From Mytilus trossulus (taxonomy: Eukaryota > Mollusca > Bivalvia > Mytilida > Mytilidae), in assembly GCF_036588685.1 (NCBI RefSeq), contig NC_086386.1, forward strand, positions 49,399,878-49,463,877: a stretch of 64,000 bases of DNA, in the 5' to 3' direction. A program made the translations under genes and the position numbers. The notes below the pieces were generated by a model. It saw only the letters and a list, made by a program, of their open reading frames with translations. It had not been told where the DNA came from and did no database searches. Shown here piece by piece: positions 1 to 11,927 of this stretch. The number at the start of each line of letters is the position of its first letter. The first letter of the stretch is position 1.

Positions 1-376
1 AGTTTTGATACTTCCTTGACTGTCAAATTGTTGGATTTGATCGTCCCTGTTTAGAGAAACCCCAGTCTTTTGACTGCATGAATAGGAAAGAATCACGACC
101 TTTAAGAGAGAGAGAGAAGCAGATGCAAATTAGTTATGTATCTAGTGTTGTCAACAAGAGACTAATCAGGGATTTTGTGATATATGGTACACATTGCAGA
201 GCACGTGAGTGATTGATAAACCTGATAAATGTCTGTAAATTCTATTCTCTTTTAAACATTCGGCATGTCTGTTAACTGCTAGTAGTCTGTTGTTATTCAT
301 GTATTATGGTAATTTTGTTTATTTTCTTTGGTTACATCTTCTGACAGCAGACTCAGACTTCTCTCGAATTGAATTT

Positions 377-715
377 TAATGTGCGTATTGTTATGTGTTT
401 ACTTTTCTACATTGGCTAGAGGTATAGGGGGATGGTTGACATCTCACCAACATGTTTAACTCCGCCGCATTTTTGCGCCTGTCCCAAGTCAGGAGCCTCT
501 GGCCTTTGTTAGTCTTGTATTATTTTAATTTGGAAATTAGTATGGCGTTCATTATCACTGAACTATTATATATTTGTTTAGGGACCAGCTGCAGGACGCC
601 TCCGATTGCGGGAATTTCTGGCTACATTGAAGACCTGTTGGTGACCTTCTGCTGTTGTTTGTTTCTCTTTGGCACATTCCCTATTTCCATTCTCGATTTT
701 ATTCTTTATTATCAC
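377..715 (+). repeat. Dispersed repeat family A, long copy
   Basis: It matches 8793-9170 in reverse orientation over most of its length, including the segments around GGTATAGGGGGATGG and CCTTCTGCTGTTGT. Shorter copies of its 3' part recur through the window. I associate it with abundant short bivalve repeats. The apparent open frame here is not a gene. Confidence 0.7.
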
Positions 716-859
716 TTTGATAATTGGAGTGCTCATCCAAAAGGGCAAACTGAGTTTTACTTTTATTAGCCCTAGGGACAAGATAATAGAAATTACTTCA
801 AAACCTAAATCATCCATCAGAAATAGGTAATAACAATGTCATCATTGTAACTTGTTTAC

Positions 860-931
860 CTTGACTCCGGGGTTCGGCTTCTGGCAAATACGGCTCTGCA
901 TCAGAAGTTAAGTCTGAATTTGTAGTTCCAC
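860..931 (-). CDS. 72-nt phase-1 exon, copy 2 of a duplicated pair
   Basis: The exon lies between acceptor TTTCAG (937-932) and donor GTAAAC (859-854). It is 24 codons and phase 1 at both ends. The peptide has the core TTNSDLTSDA and the ending EAEPRSQ, matching the exon at 8437-8366 in length, phase and about half of its residues. It would be the most 3' exon of the minus-strand gene visible here; the gene continues off the left edge. If both exons are retained, the product gains a repeated acidic linker; alternative use is also possible. Confidence 0.55.
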
Positions 932-2353
932 CTGAAACATAAGAATAATGCATGCAGCATATATTTTTACATGAAATGAATTATGCAAATGTTAAATAGT
1001 GTCTACATTTGATCATACTACTTTAATCTTGATTTGAATTTTGTTTTTTAAAGCATTACGGTCATAACTTTTAATTAGACTAAAGTGTAAACTAAATATT
1101 TAGTGTATTCATTTAATATGCAATTGTTGTTGCTGAATTTAGGTTATGTTTTTTCAGCACATTTGTGTTGATTTGCTTTCAAGAAAACACTCATTTGTTG
1201 TCAATACAAGAGGTAAATGCGGTAATGACATTTAATCTGTTTGATTAAAATATTTCTGACCACAACATGCAATGAAAGATGTATTATACATGTTATAGAA
1301 ATTCTGACACTATTTATTCGCATAGTGGCATATCCATATTTTGATTTTATAAGATCGATTTGACACCCTTACACTGCCATACCATATGAAAGATCAAAAC
1401 TCCCACTGAAAGAAAAATCAACATTGCTTTCCTCATTATTTAAACTGTACGCTTGATATATAGTTAATGTTTTGTCAAACACCAGCCCGAAATGCTACAC
1501 AAGGCACATCCAAACATATAAAGACACACTATAAAAAAATCAATTGAAATGGCTTAACTCAATCAAAAGACTTATTAACTAACACGAGTGAAAATACACT
1601 GATATTTGATTTGATTTGACACAATGTAAATACAACATTTAGAAAACAAGGGGTTATAGGTAAAATCATATCAAAATTAAAAACATAACATTAGACAAAC
1701 TCCATCCAGCCAAATAAAATAGCACACACAGGAACATCAAAATAATTTTAGGTATACATGGACATGATGGAGTTATAAACCTATTACGTTTGTTTGTGTT
1801 GCTAACCCACTTTTGTCAAATATATCGAAATTATAAACAATAATCATAAAAATGGGAGGTTTAGATGGTTACAAAACCAGAAAAATGTCTTTACCATGTC
1901 AAGAACTCCACCTTGTTCCGTTGCTTGATAAAGTTTGATTTTGTCAATTTTAATTGACCTAGCGCTGTTTTTTTAATCTACCTTGAAGTTCTGCATCTTT
2001 ATTATACTTTTGTGCACAGGAATGATTGATTTCAATAAAGGAGATATTTGAAGTTTGATAAGCTTTTGACAGTGGTTTACACAGAATTCAAATGTGCACC
2101 AGTCTTTTGGAAAAATTACATTTGCGTGGAACTTATCAGTTTTGTTTATGTCATAATAATTTCCAAGAGATGTCCTTTGGAACTATTAATGATTATGGAG
2201 AAATTGCAAACTTTGAAGTTGTACACGTCTTTTTATATACAGTTTTCAAACTTTTTTTCGCAGATTTCTAAAGTTTGAAATTAGTAGTTTTAATCTCTGA
2301 ATGCTATAGAGGATAACTATAGAAAGCAATGATTTGTTGTCTGCTTTCAGATA

Positions 2354-2477
2354 GGTTTTTCTTGTCGTAGAACACACTGAGGGGTGTCAGGATTGATCAA
2401 ATGAAAGACCGACCGCAGGGAGGTCTTTCTTTGAGCAATCCTGACACCCCGAGGTGTGTTCTACGACAAGAAAAACC
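2354..2477. repeat. Near-perfect 124-bp hairpin (inverted repeat)
   Basis: The left arm is 2354-2410 and the right arm 2422-2477, with an 11-nt spacer. The arms begin GGTTTTTCTTGTCGTAGAA and differ at only a few positions. It lies in the intron between the two 72-nt exons. It may be a short palindromic MITE or a transcribed hairpin. Confidence 0.85.
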
Positions 2478-3869
2478 TTAAAATATGCATTATCTGACTT
2501 ATATACCGTCAAAAAATATTATTTTTATAAGATTTGCAAAATTTAGTATCCTATATTACCGACAACACTATAGTGGGATATTCCTTTCTAATGCGTTCAG
2601 GTTTTAATACGCCCTACGGCTCATTTAGAATGTGAAATAAAACTTATTAATAAATCTAGATATAAACATTTTAAAAAATACTATCCATACACAATAAAAA
2701 TATTACTGTAACTGCATGAAGTAAGACACAAATGTGTTGTTACCATCCGATAACGGTGTATGACAAATACAAGACACATTGTAAGTAATGATCAGTAATT
2801 TATTGTACCACTTAGTTTATGGAAAAGGGGGAGGGGTATGTTTTTTTTCTCTATTTGTTATGTAATTTCTATCTCGGAAAAGTGGTTATTTTTTTTTTAC
2901 AATTTTGATTGAATCGAATGAAAAATTCAGAAAGATTGTCTTTTGAATAGCAATACATTTTATTAACAGATAATCAGGATATGTTAAATACCCTCCGAAC
3001 CCGACCCTTTTCTGGGATACGTTAATGTTATTCAATAGAATATACGATTATCTTATTAGTTAATCATTTGATAGAGTAAAAGGTATACATAAATTAAAAA
3101 AAGTTAAGAACTAACACAAAGACGAATATAAATACAAATGTACATGTACCGGTAGGTCACAGTATGATTTTCTATTCCGCGTTTAATGTCCTGAACATGC
3201 ATGAAATATTTGCCACTGGACGTTAAGCAAGAAACCAAAAATCAACCAACCTATTCAGTGTGACTCAATAACGTTTTCAAAATCCAACACACGAATATGT
3301 TTAATCTGACTTTTTCTTTATGAAAGTCTATATTAAAATTCATCTCACATATATAATAATGTTTCTTTATTGTAGCGATAAATTAACAAAACTTCACGCG
3401 TTATTTGTTTCTAAAATTAAAATGCGGGCAATGAAGGTTTTCTTTACATCTATCATCGATTGAACTTTAAAATATAAATTTCCAAATCGGCAACAAAAAA
3501 CTATCAGACAAAATTTTGTTTGAAGTAAATCATAGATTGCATTTTTATCAAGGAAAATAATGACCTCACACAGGTCATTATTTTATGCCTTTGAGCGTAT
3601 TTCATTGAAGCATGGTATCGTCCGGGTTGATTCTGAAAAAGAATGACCTGTCGTTCTGAAAGAAAATAACTCCATATAGGTATATAATGCAGATTTATTA
3701 AATGCAATTAAATAAGACCATTTCAAACTCTAAAGTTAACAGGCTTTAGTGCTTCTGTATTTTTATTGATAAAATCGTAAAATGATTTCACATTAATGAC
3801 AATCGCAGTTGGTATTCAAAGATTTTTATTTAGCGTTTTCAATTACTTTTGTATAAAACAAATACCTGG

Positions 3870-4001
3870 GCATCAGATGACAAATGTGGAAAAAGTAAAC
3901 TACAAAAATACTGAATTTCAAAGAGATTACTTAATGGAAAGTCCCTAAGCAAATTGCAAAGTAAAAAGCTCAAACGCATCAAATGAATGAACAATAACAC
4001 A
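3870..4001 (+). repeat. Dispersed repeat family D, interrupted by the 4002-7280 element
   Basis: The AATGGAAAGTCCCTAAGCAA and AACGCATCAAATGAATGAAC segments match 14100-14190. The match stops where the inverted-repeat element begins. Confidence 0.5.
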
Positions 4002-4897
4002 GCCGACACTCGGCTAACCGAGAGATAGGTCGGTTAATCTATATTGAGTATGTGGCTATATCAGCGGTGGGTCTGTTAATCGGTTTGGTTATACGTCTGT
4101 TAAGAGTAAAACTTACAATTTAATGTTAAACTCTGTTAAATATACAGATTTGTTGGCACATTATGAGACTCACATCAAAAAAAGAAAAGTGTCTGACAAA
4201 ATGATATATATCATAGAACATTTTCCACCATTAAAAAAAATGCATAGCCTGTGCAATTTTAAGTAAAACGAAAAGGCGTCGCACAAGTATGTGGTTTTTA
4301 TGCGTGTACGCATAGCAATATTTTAGATAAAAGGCCATAAACCATTTTTAGATATGATTTAAAGGACACAAAGTAGTACTTTGGTTCTAAAAAATCAATT
4401 GTCATTGATAAATATTTCATAATTGTTATATAAGTTGAGCTATACCACATTTTGATGAATATTAGGGGAATACAGTCTGTTAATGGGTTGGACAATTTAA
4501 ATCGTGTCAGTTAAGAGTGATTTAGCCACGACAATAGTCTTACTACCTTGAGTTTATATTTTCACATTGAAATAATTGAGATGTACTTATGACGAAAACA
4601 TTACAATACGGTGCAACAGTATCCTTATAGAAATAGCACTTTTAATTTAAAAAAAAAATTTCTGCATTTCATTAAAAGGGCGTGTCACTTCTGACAAATT
4701 AGCGTTATATGGACTGATTGGCCGCTCGAATTCGCATGAATTTATTATTTACGCCAAGTAATCAATCAGCCTTATTTTTTGTCTGTTCACAGTCTGTAAC
4801 ATCTATGAATCTGTCATGTGTTGCAATTCAGCTGGTTAAATTCCATGCGTTTTCATTGGAATACTAAGGCTTTTCTACCTCAGGAATATATTACCTA

Positions 4898-5770
4898 ATG
4901 CCGGCGTCACACATTGGCGGATAGACCAGCGTGCACCAAACGAACAGAGAAAACTGACAAAGTCGGTATACGTTAGTTGCACGCCATAGGAATGCTTAAC
5001 AGTCGTTCATAGCGCGTTGCATAAGTTTGAAGTACGTCGAAATATAAAGGTAGCATTGTGAAAGTAAATGGGGAATGTGTCAAAGCGACAACAACCCCAC
5101 CATAGAACAGGCAACAGACAAAGGCCACCAATGGGTCTTCAATGTATAGATAAACTCCCGCACACGTAGGCGTCCATCAGCTGACCCCTTAAAAATATGC
5201 ATACTAGTTCAGTGATAATGGACGTCGTAATAAACTCCGAATTGTACACAAGAAACTAAAATTAATCAAAGCGCTGTAAGCACTGTAGGCAGTTAACCAA
5301 AAATCAAGGCCAACATAATTATGAAAACTGTGACAATGTTGCTTCAACTTTTTTTTAAAGATTTAAAAGAACAAACATTAAACATTCATATATGATTGTA
5401 CATTTATGTTCATTTAATGAATAAATCATTAAGGCAAATAATTTATATTTTATCAAGGTTTTCAATAGCAACGCACATGACCACGAATGGTCATGAGTCT
5501 TTCATGAGTCAGCAGAGGTACAAATTTGCAATAATTGCAGTTCTTCTAGTTGATCGTACTTGTTCGTATTAGTTGACTGTTAGTAATTCAAAGGAAATTG
5601 TTATGCAGCATAAAAACATACAACATACACCAACATACGTTTCTTGAACGCCGGATAAACGCTTAGCCTTAGGTACGCTTCTAGTACGCCCAATACACGC
5701 TTAAAGCATATTGGCAGCGTAAATGATTTTCAACACGCCGGAGCTATACGCTGATGTGTGACGCCGATAT
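4898..5770. mobile_element. 873-bp MITE nested in the 4002-7280 element
   Basis: The terminal inverted repeats contain CGGCGTCACACAT (4902-4914 and its reverse complement near 5754-5766). TA dinucleotides lie directly outside both ends (4896-4897 and 5771-5772), consistent with a TA target duplication of the Tc1/mariner type. No coding frame is present. A family A dispersed-repeat copy lies inside it at 5068-5290. Confidence 0.7.
5068..5290 (-). repeat. Dispersed repeat family A, partial copy
   Basis: It contains AATGGGGAATGTGTCAAAG and the downstream segment to ACAAGAAACTAAAATTAA. It is inside the nested MITE at 4898-5770. Confidence 0.65.
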
Positions 5771-5832
5771 TAGTTGTATTTCCTCAATGCGTTTCAACTT
5801 TGTTTTTGGCCTTTTAAACAATTTTTTTCGAT

Positions 5833-5874
5833 CGTTACTGATGAGTTTTGCGTAGACGAAACGCGTGTCTGGCG
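5833..5874 (+). ncRNA. Hammerhead ribozyme-like motif (retrozyme or Penelope type), core intact
   Basis: In order: stem I 5' arm CGTTA (5833-5837); CTGATGA core (5838-5844); stem II GTTTTGCGTAGAC with GTY/GAC-type pairing (5845-5857); GAAA (5858-5861); a short stem III region ending in GTC (5862-5869); and TGGCG (5870-5874), which pairs with CGTTA through two G-U pairs. Cleavage would fall after C5869. All invariant core bases are present. Minimal type I hammerheads of this shape are known from animal retrozymes and Penelope-like elements. Activity was not tested. Confidence 0.7.
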
Positions 5875-6289
5875 TAAATATAAGGCGCAAATATCAAATT
5901 TCAATCCTGGTATATATGAGGAGTTTATTTCCGGTATGTATTTTCCTTTGTACCGAGTCATCATTCTCATTTTCTGCCGCCTAAGGAAATGTCTGTACCA
6001 AGTTTTAAACCGTGGTTCTAAACAAGAAATAGACATTAGTATGGTTTTTTTTTATATTAGTGTTGGGTGCTGATTTAATGTGTAACAACAAGTCAATTGT
6101 ATATTCCTGTAAATCACAATAAATGCATAATATTAATCATATTTTTCGAGTAATGATGTATTCCTATGATATCGTAAGTCATTTAGCCGACTCGCAGTCC
6201 ACAAACGTGCTTGTTTTTCTATCGAGTGACCTCCAAGGTGGTGTAGAGAAAGATTGATGTTGAAAGGTTTGTCTATATTTGTTTGCATT

Positions 6290-6410
6290 ATAATAAAATT
6301 GAGAATAGAAATGGGGAATGTGTCAAAGAGACAACAACCCGACCATATAAAATACAACAGCAGAAGGTCACCAACAGGTCTTCAATGTAGTTCCCGCACC
6401 CGGAGGTGTA
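6290..6410 (-). repeat. Dispersed repeat family A, partial copy
   Basis: It begins AATAAAATTGAGAATAGAA and runs through AATGTGTCAAAGAGACAACA to the CCCGCACCCGGAGG segment. It lies within the 4002-7280 element. Confidence 0.65.
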
Positions 6411-8365
6411 AAAAGAATTGATAAAAAAAAATCAAAACATAACGAAGTTTATCTCTGATTTATGTACTTGTAAACTATGTAAATGACAAAATTGTGCAAT
6501 TCATATCAATGAAACAGAATCCACATGATATATGCGACCATTCTTTGATGAAATTAATATTATACTTTGATTTTACACTTTTTAAAATCATTTCTATCAA
6601 TTTTCAGATTCCATTGTCTAAACTTATGTTTCATTGTTCATGTGTTGTTTCCATTTATTCTAGCCACTAATCTTGGCCTATCTCTTTATTCAGATAACAC
6701 CCCATATAGCAATTAAATTATACTTGTAATGTAATTCATAACTCTTAACAGACCAATTAACAGACCGAGTTTTATACATCCGACCCATTAACAGACCATA
6801 TTTTTTATCAAAAATTGATTTATGTCACCAAAATACAGTTTTTCGTGTAGATTTTTCTCATATAGATGTTAATATGGTAAATAACCACAATTCCACTCTT
6901 TTTTCGATGTTCAAAAGATTGCATGCAAGTAAACTAAACCAACCTGTCATTTTTGTGTACATTTTGTTTGTGTAAAATGTGTATAAATTTACTGATGAGT
7001 AACTAGCCTTTTCATTTTATAGATCGTTTATTGAAGCTAGAAAAAAATAAATTACACCACTGGATTCAGTACTCCAAATCATTTTGTCAGACATGAATAG
7101 TTTTTATAATATAAATATAATTAAAAAGTTATACAATGAAACATGCTGACCTTGCACTGATTTTCACGATAACACCTTATTAACAGACTTTAGCCAACCC
7201 GATTAACAGACCCACCGCCGATATAGCCGCATACTCAATATAGATTAACCGACCTTTCTCTCGGTTAGCCGAGTGTCGGCCGTGAATAATGTATAACAAC
7301 TTATGTAGAAACCATTGTGTTATAAGATTAATCATTTTAAAAACAAATAACTATGTCAACGGAAAAATCAAAAAAGCATAAAACCAGAGCATATATAAAC
7401 ATAAACGAGAGACAGGAATAAAAATATTGTCATATATTATGACACAATGACGGGTTGTATAATTGCCGAGTCACCTCAAATGAATATAACGAAAAACAGA
7501 CTAAACAGTAAAATTAGTAATTTACAAAGATAAATAAACGAAGACTATAACACGTTAATTATAAGATAAATAACATCAGTACCTAGAATATTTACTTCAA
7601 GACAATCGTGTAATATTTGATAAGTTGGTACGGAATATTTATCAACTCTTGGTATCTTCCGATGATTTTTTTCTGAAAAAAGACGAGACGTTCCTTGACA
7701 TAAATGGTTTACTTTCTACTCAGACACTTGTTACCTTTTAACAAAGTCTGAGTAGCAGCTGCATGCTCTTGAAAAACCGAATGGGTTGAGAAATCTACAA
7801 ACCATACGTAGGTGAGAGTGACTCCTATAATAAAAATTTACTTTAATCTCAAATAAGCTCTCTTAGGAACTTGAAGTCAATCTCAATACTTTATTTTATC
7901 ATTCTATATAAATTTACTATTTTACTTAGACTAGTTCGTGCGAAGTTGACCTCAAATTGATTAGATTTTCATGACAATGTCTAAGAGCTTTTGTGTTTCA
8001 CTTCTAATATATCCGTTTACACTATCAGCTTTCAACTATTTGATTTTGGGGGTTCCTCGGAAAGAAAAGTCGCTTCAGTCAAATAAGTGAAATTTCATTT
8101 TTATGAAACGTTAAATTTGACAAAGATCGCAATTGGCACTTAAAATGTTTCAATGAAAATTCATGTATAAAAAAAACACCAAAAATACCGAACTGCAAGG
8201 GAAACAAGACAACAACACAGAGAAAACGTAACAAACAAAAGTGACAGTCAGTTTTAGGATCAGATCAGATTTATTCTTAAAACACAATCCCAGTAGGACT
8301 TTAATAAGTTTGTTGTAAGAGAGGGACTAAAGGTACCGAATGGACATTCAAAGTCTTTATCTTAC

Positions 8366-8437
8366 CTTGACTCCCGGGTTCGTCTTCCGGCGATAATGGT
8401 ACTGCATCAGTAACTACATCCGAATTTGTATTTCGTT
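8366..8437 (-). CDS. 72-nt phase-1 exon, copy 1 of a duplicated pair
   Basis: The exon lies between acceptor TTACAG (8443-8438) and donor GTAAG (8365-8361). It is exactly 24 codons and phase 1 at both ends. With a split Glu codon it encodes an acidic, Pro/Ser/Thr-rich linker with the core NTNSDVVTDA and the ending EDEPGSQ. The frame fits the phase-1 end of the coiled-coil exon at 11044. It is paralogous to the exon at 931-860. No domain is recognised; it may be a disordered linker. Confidence 0.55.
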
Positions 8438-8792
8438 CTGTAATGGGAAATGTTTATTAGATAATATTAATTTGTATATCATATATATTTTATTTTTTTA
8501 AGATACAAATATTTAAATATTAAATATATTATCAAGTTCTGTCATTTCGGTTTTCTTATACATGTAAATCTGGATTTGAGTTTTGTGTTATATTTTTTTT
8601 TTTTGTTAAAACGTTTCTAAATCATAACTTTTGTGTAAATTATTATTGATTGTATATATCTATTGCTTATCGGTTTATGATTTTTGAACAACGGTACTAC
8701 TGTTGCCTTTATTCAAATATACACATATTGAGACTGCACTGGAGTATTTTTATGTTTACCTTTGAATAATTTGGCTTTTATTTGTTTGTTTG

Positions 8793-9170
8793 TGAAAGGA
8801 AATAAAATTGAGAATGGAAAGGAGGAATGTGTCCAAGAGACAACAACCCGACCATATAACAGACAACAGTAGAAGGTCACCAATAGGTTTTCGATGCAGC
8901 GAGAAATTCCCGCACCTGGAGGCGTCCCTCAGCTGGCCCCAAATAAATATATATACTAGTTCAGTGATAATGAACGCCATACTAAACTTCAAATTATACA
9001 CAAGAAACTAATAAAAATAAAAATAAAACAAGACAAACAAAGGCCAGAGGCTCCTGACTTGGGACAGGCGTAAACATACGGCGGGGTTAAACATGTTTAT
9101 GAGATTTCAAACCTCCCCCTATACCCCTAGCCAATGTAGAAAAGTAAACGCATAAAATTACGCAACATGG
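8793..9170 (-). repeat. Dispersed repeat family A, long copy
   Basis: Reverse-orientation partner of 377-715. It includes the characteristic AATGTGTCCAAGAGACAACA segment and the CCCCTATACCCCTAGCCAA segment. It lies in the intron between the coiled-coil exon and the first 72-nt exon. Confidence 0.7.
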
Positions 9171-9179
9171 TAGTTAAAG

Positions 9180-11030
9180 ACATTAAAAAATAATTTAAAT
9201 TTTAACTGAAGAGCAGTCTTCGGTTGTACAAGCAAATGATTGATTTGAATTGACGTAACCATGAATTGATAGTTACGACTATATGTTATGGTAAATGTTC
9301 ACAGATGTTATCTGCACAGTAAGGCCGTGTTCACACCAAACGCCATGTACAGGAAACATGTTTGTAATTAGTTTAATGTATATTTACACTGGTTTTACAT
9401 CTATACACCTTGTGTAATTACATAAGATTCATTCAAACTTGTAAACTATATGTCATTTTTAAATGTTCATTACGTAGAACCAAACGCAAATTGATTGGAC
9501 AACTTTTCTAGCGGTTAGGTAACGACCATTTTACTTCAAAAAAAGGGGGATTGATTTTTACTTGATAAATATTCTGATCCCCAATTTGATATAAAAAAAA
9601 TTGTAATACATATGATAAAATAAAAAATCTTAATTCAGAGTTTCCCTTTACATTATAAAGTTAAATATTGAAAAAAACAAATTGATTGCTAGCATAACCT
9701 TTTTTTAATAAAAACGTTCGTGCAAAACAAAAAGTTCTGACTCAGATTGGATCATGGGAAATAATTGTAGTTTGCGGGTTTTTTTTTCTTTCTCAAAATC
9801 GTTATTCTAAACACTATTTTATTTTGAGTATGAAATATAAAGGCAACAGTAGTATGCCTCTGTTCAAAACTCACAAATCGATAGGAAATTACTGGAAAAT
9901 TGTGGAATTTACTTCTATCAGATACACAATAAGTACATTTTTTATTATCATTCAAATGAATGTTTTCTGTGTATTTTTTAGTTAACGATGAACGTGAAGT
10001 GAAAATATATTTTTTAAACGTCGCCGCCATCAGGTTTACATTGGTTACAGAAATTAGTTCCGTTTATCGAAAAATAAATAATGTCAAGTCACTACTAATA
10101 AAATGCATATAACTTTCATCTCCTAGTTTCTAATATCAAAGTTTTATCACTAAATCAATCTGGTCACAATAAAATGGTATTTAAGTGGTTTATCCTTACA
10201 AAATTTCTTGTTAACTATGTCTTTTTTGTATATTTTCATCATCCTTATCCATTGTGTTATCCATTCACGTAGTTATGATGACTGCAAGATTAATTTTAAT
10301 GACAGAGGTACTCATGTTATCCCTTTTGAAATCTCTTTTTGTGTATTCTATAACTTTTAGAAGGGATTAATTTGCATATTTTGGAAATAAGATAAAGTGA
10401 TTTTGAATTTGTAGCAAACTTTATGTCCATTGTAATTTTGACATTAAATTGCAATTGTTTGATAGCTTGAATTCTTCAAAAAAAAGTTTTTTTTTAATCA
10501 TGAACTTATTATTTACCTCAAAGTTTGTTACCAATCTGCTCTATATTAGATATTCAAAACGTATACTATTATGATGCTTTTATTCGACTATAAATGTAAG
10601 CAATAGTGACTATAATGTTGATGCTCGATTTGGTCAGCTATAATTCTATATGAGTGAGATCATCACTATTTATTAACATACATATCGGTACCAGCGTGGT
10701 TAAATATTATTTATACGAAAACGATCTCTTCCTGTTTGTGTCGTCAATAATTCATTTTGGCAAATGTCAGATAAAAGAGTAGAGTCTTCTAAATAACTCG
10801 TAGTTATCAAAGGTACCAGACTTATAATGCAAGAATGATTTTGGTCCTATAGTCGAATTTTGACCAATTTTTGTTGGCTAGTATAATATCAACCAATCAA
10901 GCATAAGATAAGGAGTATACAGATTTGTGGTACATATATTTTCATTGATACATCCTGTTTCTTCTTTTAAAAGATGCATTTTTCGCCCACACAATTAACA
11001 CAACATCGACCAAATCTTTTAACTTAAAGG
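9180..11030. other. Non-coding stretch, intron of the left-end gene
   Basis: AT-rich sequence with no convincing exon. A short retrozyme-tail fragment (TATCAAAGGTACCAGACTTA) lies at about 10805-10830. Confidence 0.5.
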
Positions 11031-11043
11031 TATTTTGACTTAC

Positions 11044-11359
11044 CACGTATTAAGAGTTCAGTCAAGTTTTTTTCTATTCCATCCACACGACCTGGCAATG
11101 ATTGAAGGTTCGAAACCCCAACTTGTATGATTTGTGCAACTGACTGAAGATTTAAAACTCCAGTTTGTGTATTTTCTGCGACAGACTGAAAATTCAAAAC
11201 CCCAGCTTGTGTATTTTCTGCGACCGACTGGAGGTTCGAAATCCCAGCGTGTGTGTTTTCTGCGACTGTGTGAAGGTTCAAAACCCCAGCGTGTGTATTT
11301 TCTGCGACTGACTGAAGATTTCGCACGTTTTCTGACAGCTCTTTTATATCATGTATAAT
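11044..11359 (-). CDS. Coiled-coil exon of 14-residue repeats (probable downstream exon of the HEPN gene)
   Basis: An open stretch on the minus strand ends at a consensus donor (GTAAGT at 11043-11038). It starts after a plausible acceptor (ATCTAG at about 11360). It encodes five or six copies of a 14-residue unit of the form LQSVAENTxAGVLN, with L, V and I at heptad spacing, so it should form a coiled coil. The repeat is visible in the DNA as a 42-bp period from about 11110 to 11320. The exon ends in phase 1, which matches the two 72-nt exons at 8437-8366 and 931-860. It lies on the same strand 570 bp below the HEPN frame, so it may be part of the same gene. I saw no convincing donor at the end of the HEPN frame. 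It could instead belong to a different isoform or neighbour. Confidence 0.6.
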
Positions 11360-11927
11360 CTAGATGGTAAATTATGAAAACATTACTATACAAACCTGAA
11401 ATATATTCTGTCATTAGCAATAAGACTTAAAGATATCAATTTTTTTTGTAAAAATATTTAATTTCGCTTTGTTTTCACTGAAGCCATTTGATCTGAATTT
11501 TAAGAACATATAGTGTCATTTCATCATTTTGAAATTCTCTAATTGAAATAATGATAAATATACAACAACAAACATCTTCGAAAAGTCATTAACCTTTTTT
11601 TAATCATAAAATATCATTATGTTGCTCTTATCATGATTCCATCGTTTCGTTTCCATTATGTATGTTGAAAAGATATGTACAATAGAATATACCGCTGATT
11701 ATGACTTTGTCATAGTACATTGTACATGGTGTTTTTTCTGCTGTGACAAATGGTTGCTTTTAATAAAACTTTGCATTATGAACAAAAAAAACTATGTAGG
11801 TTTTAAATTCATAAAAAAAACGTTTTGCATGATTCTTAGTGAGAGCGGTAATAAGAAGAGGTAACTGAATGTACATGCAAAAACTTTTTAAAACCTAACA
11901 AATGGATATACTCGTAAATAACATATT

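Larger units (their letters stand above)
4002..7280. mobile_element. 3.3-kb inverted-repeat DNA element, non-autonomous
   Basis: The ends are inverted copies starting GCCGACACTCGGCTAACCG (left from 4002, right ending at 7280). Similarity runs inward for several hundred bases with divergence and includes repeated TCTGTTAAT motifs (about 4475 and 6750-6810). No transposase-like frame is visible, so it is probably mobilised in trans or is a foldback element. It sits in the intron of the minus-strand gene at the left end. Its left end interrupts a dispersed repeat seen at 3870-4001. The superfamily is unknown and no clear target duplication was found. Confidence 0.7.

Noticed and set aside
452-769. 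Plus-strand frame of 105 codons near the left end
   Set aside because: It lies in a family A dispersed repeat, a reverse copy of which is at 8793-9170.
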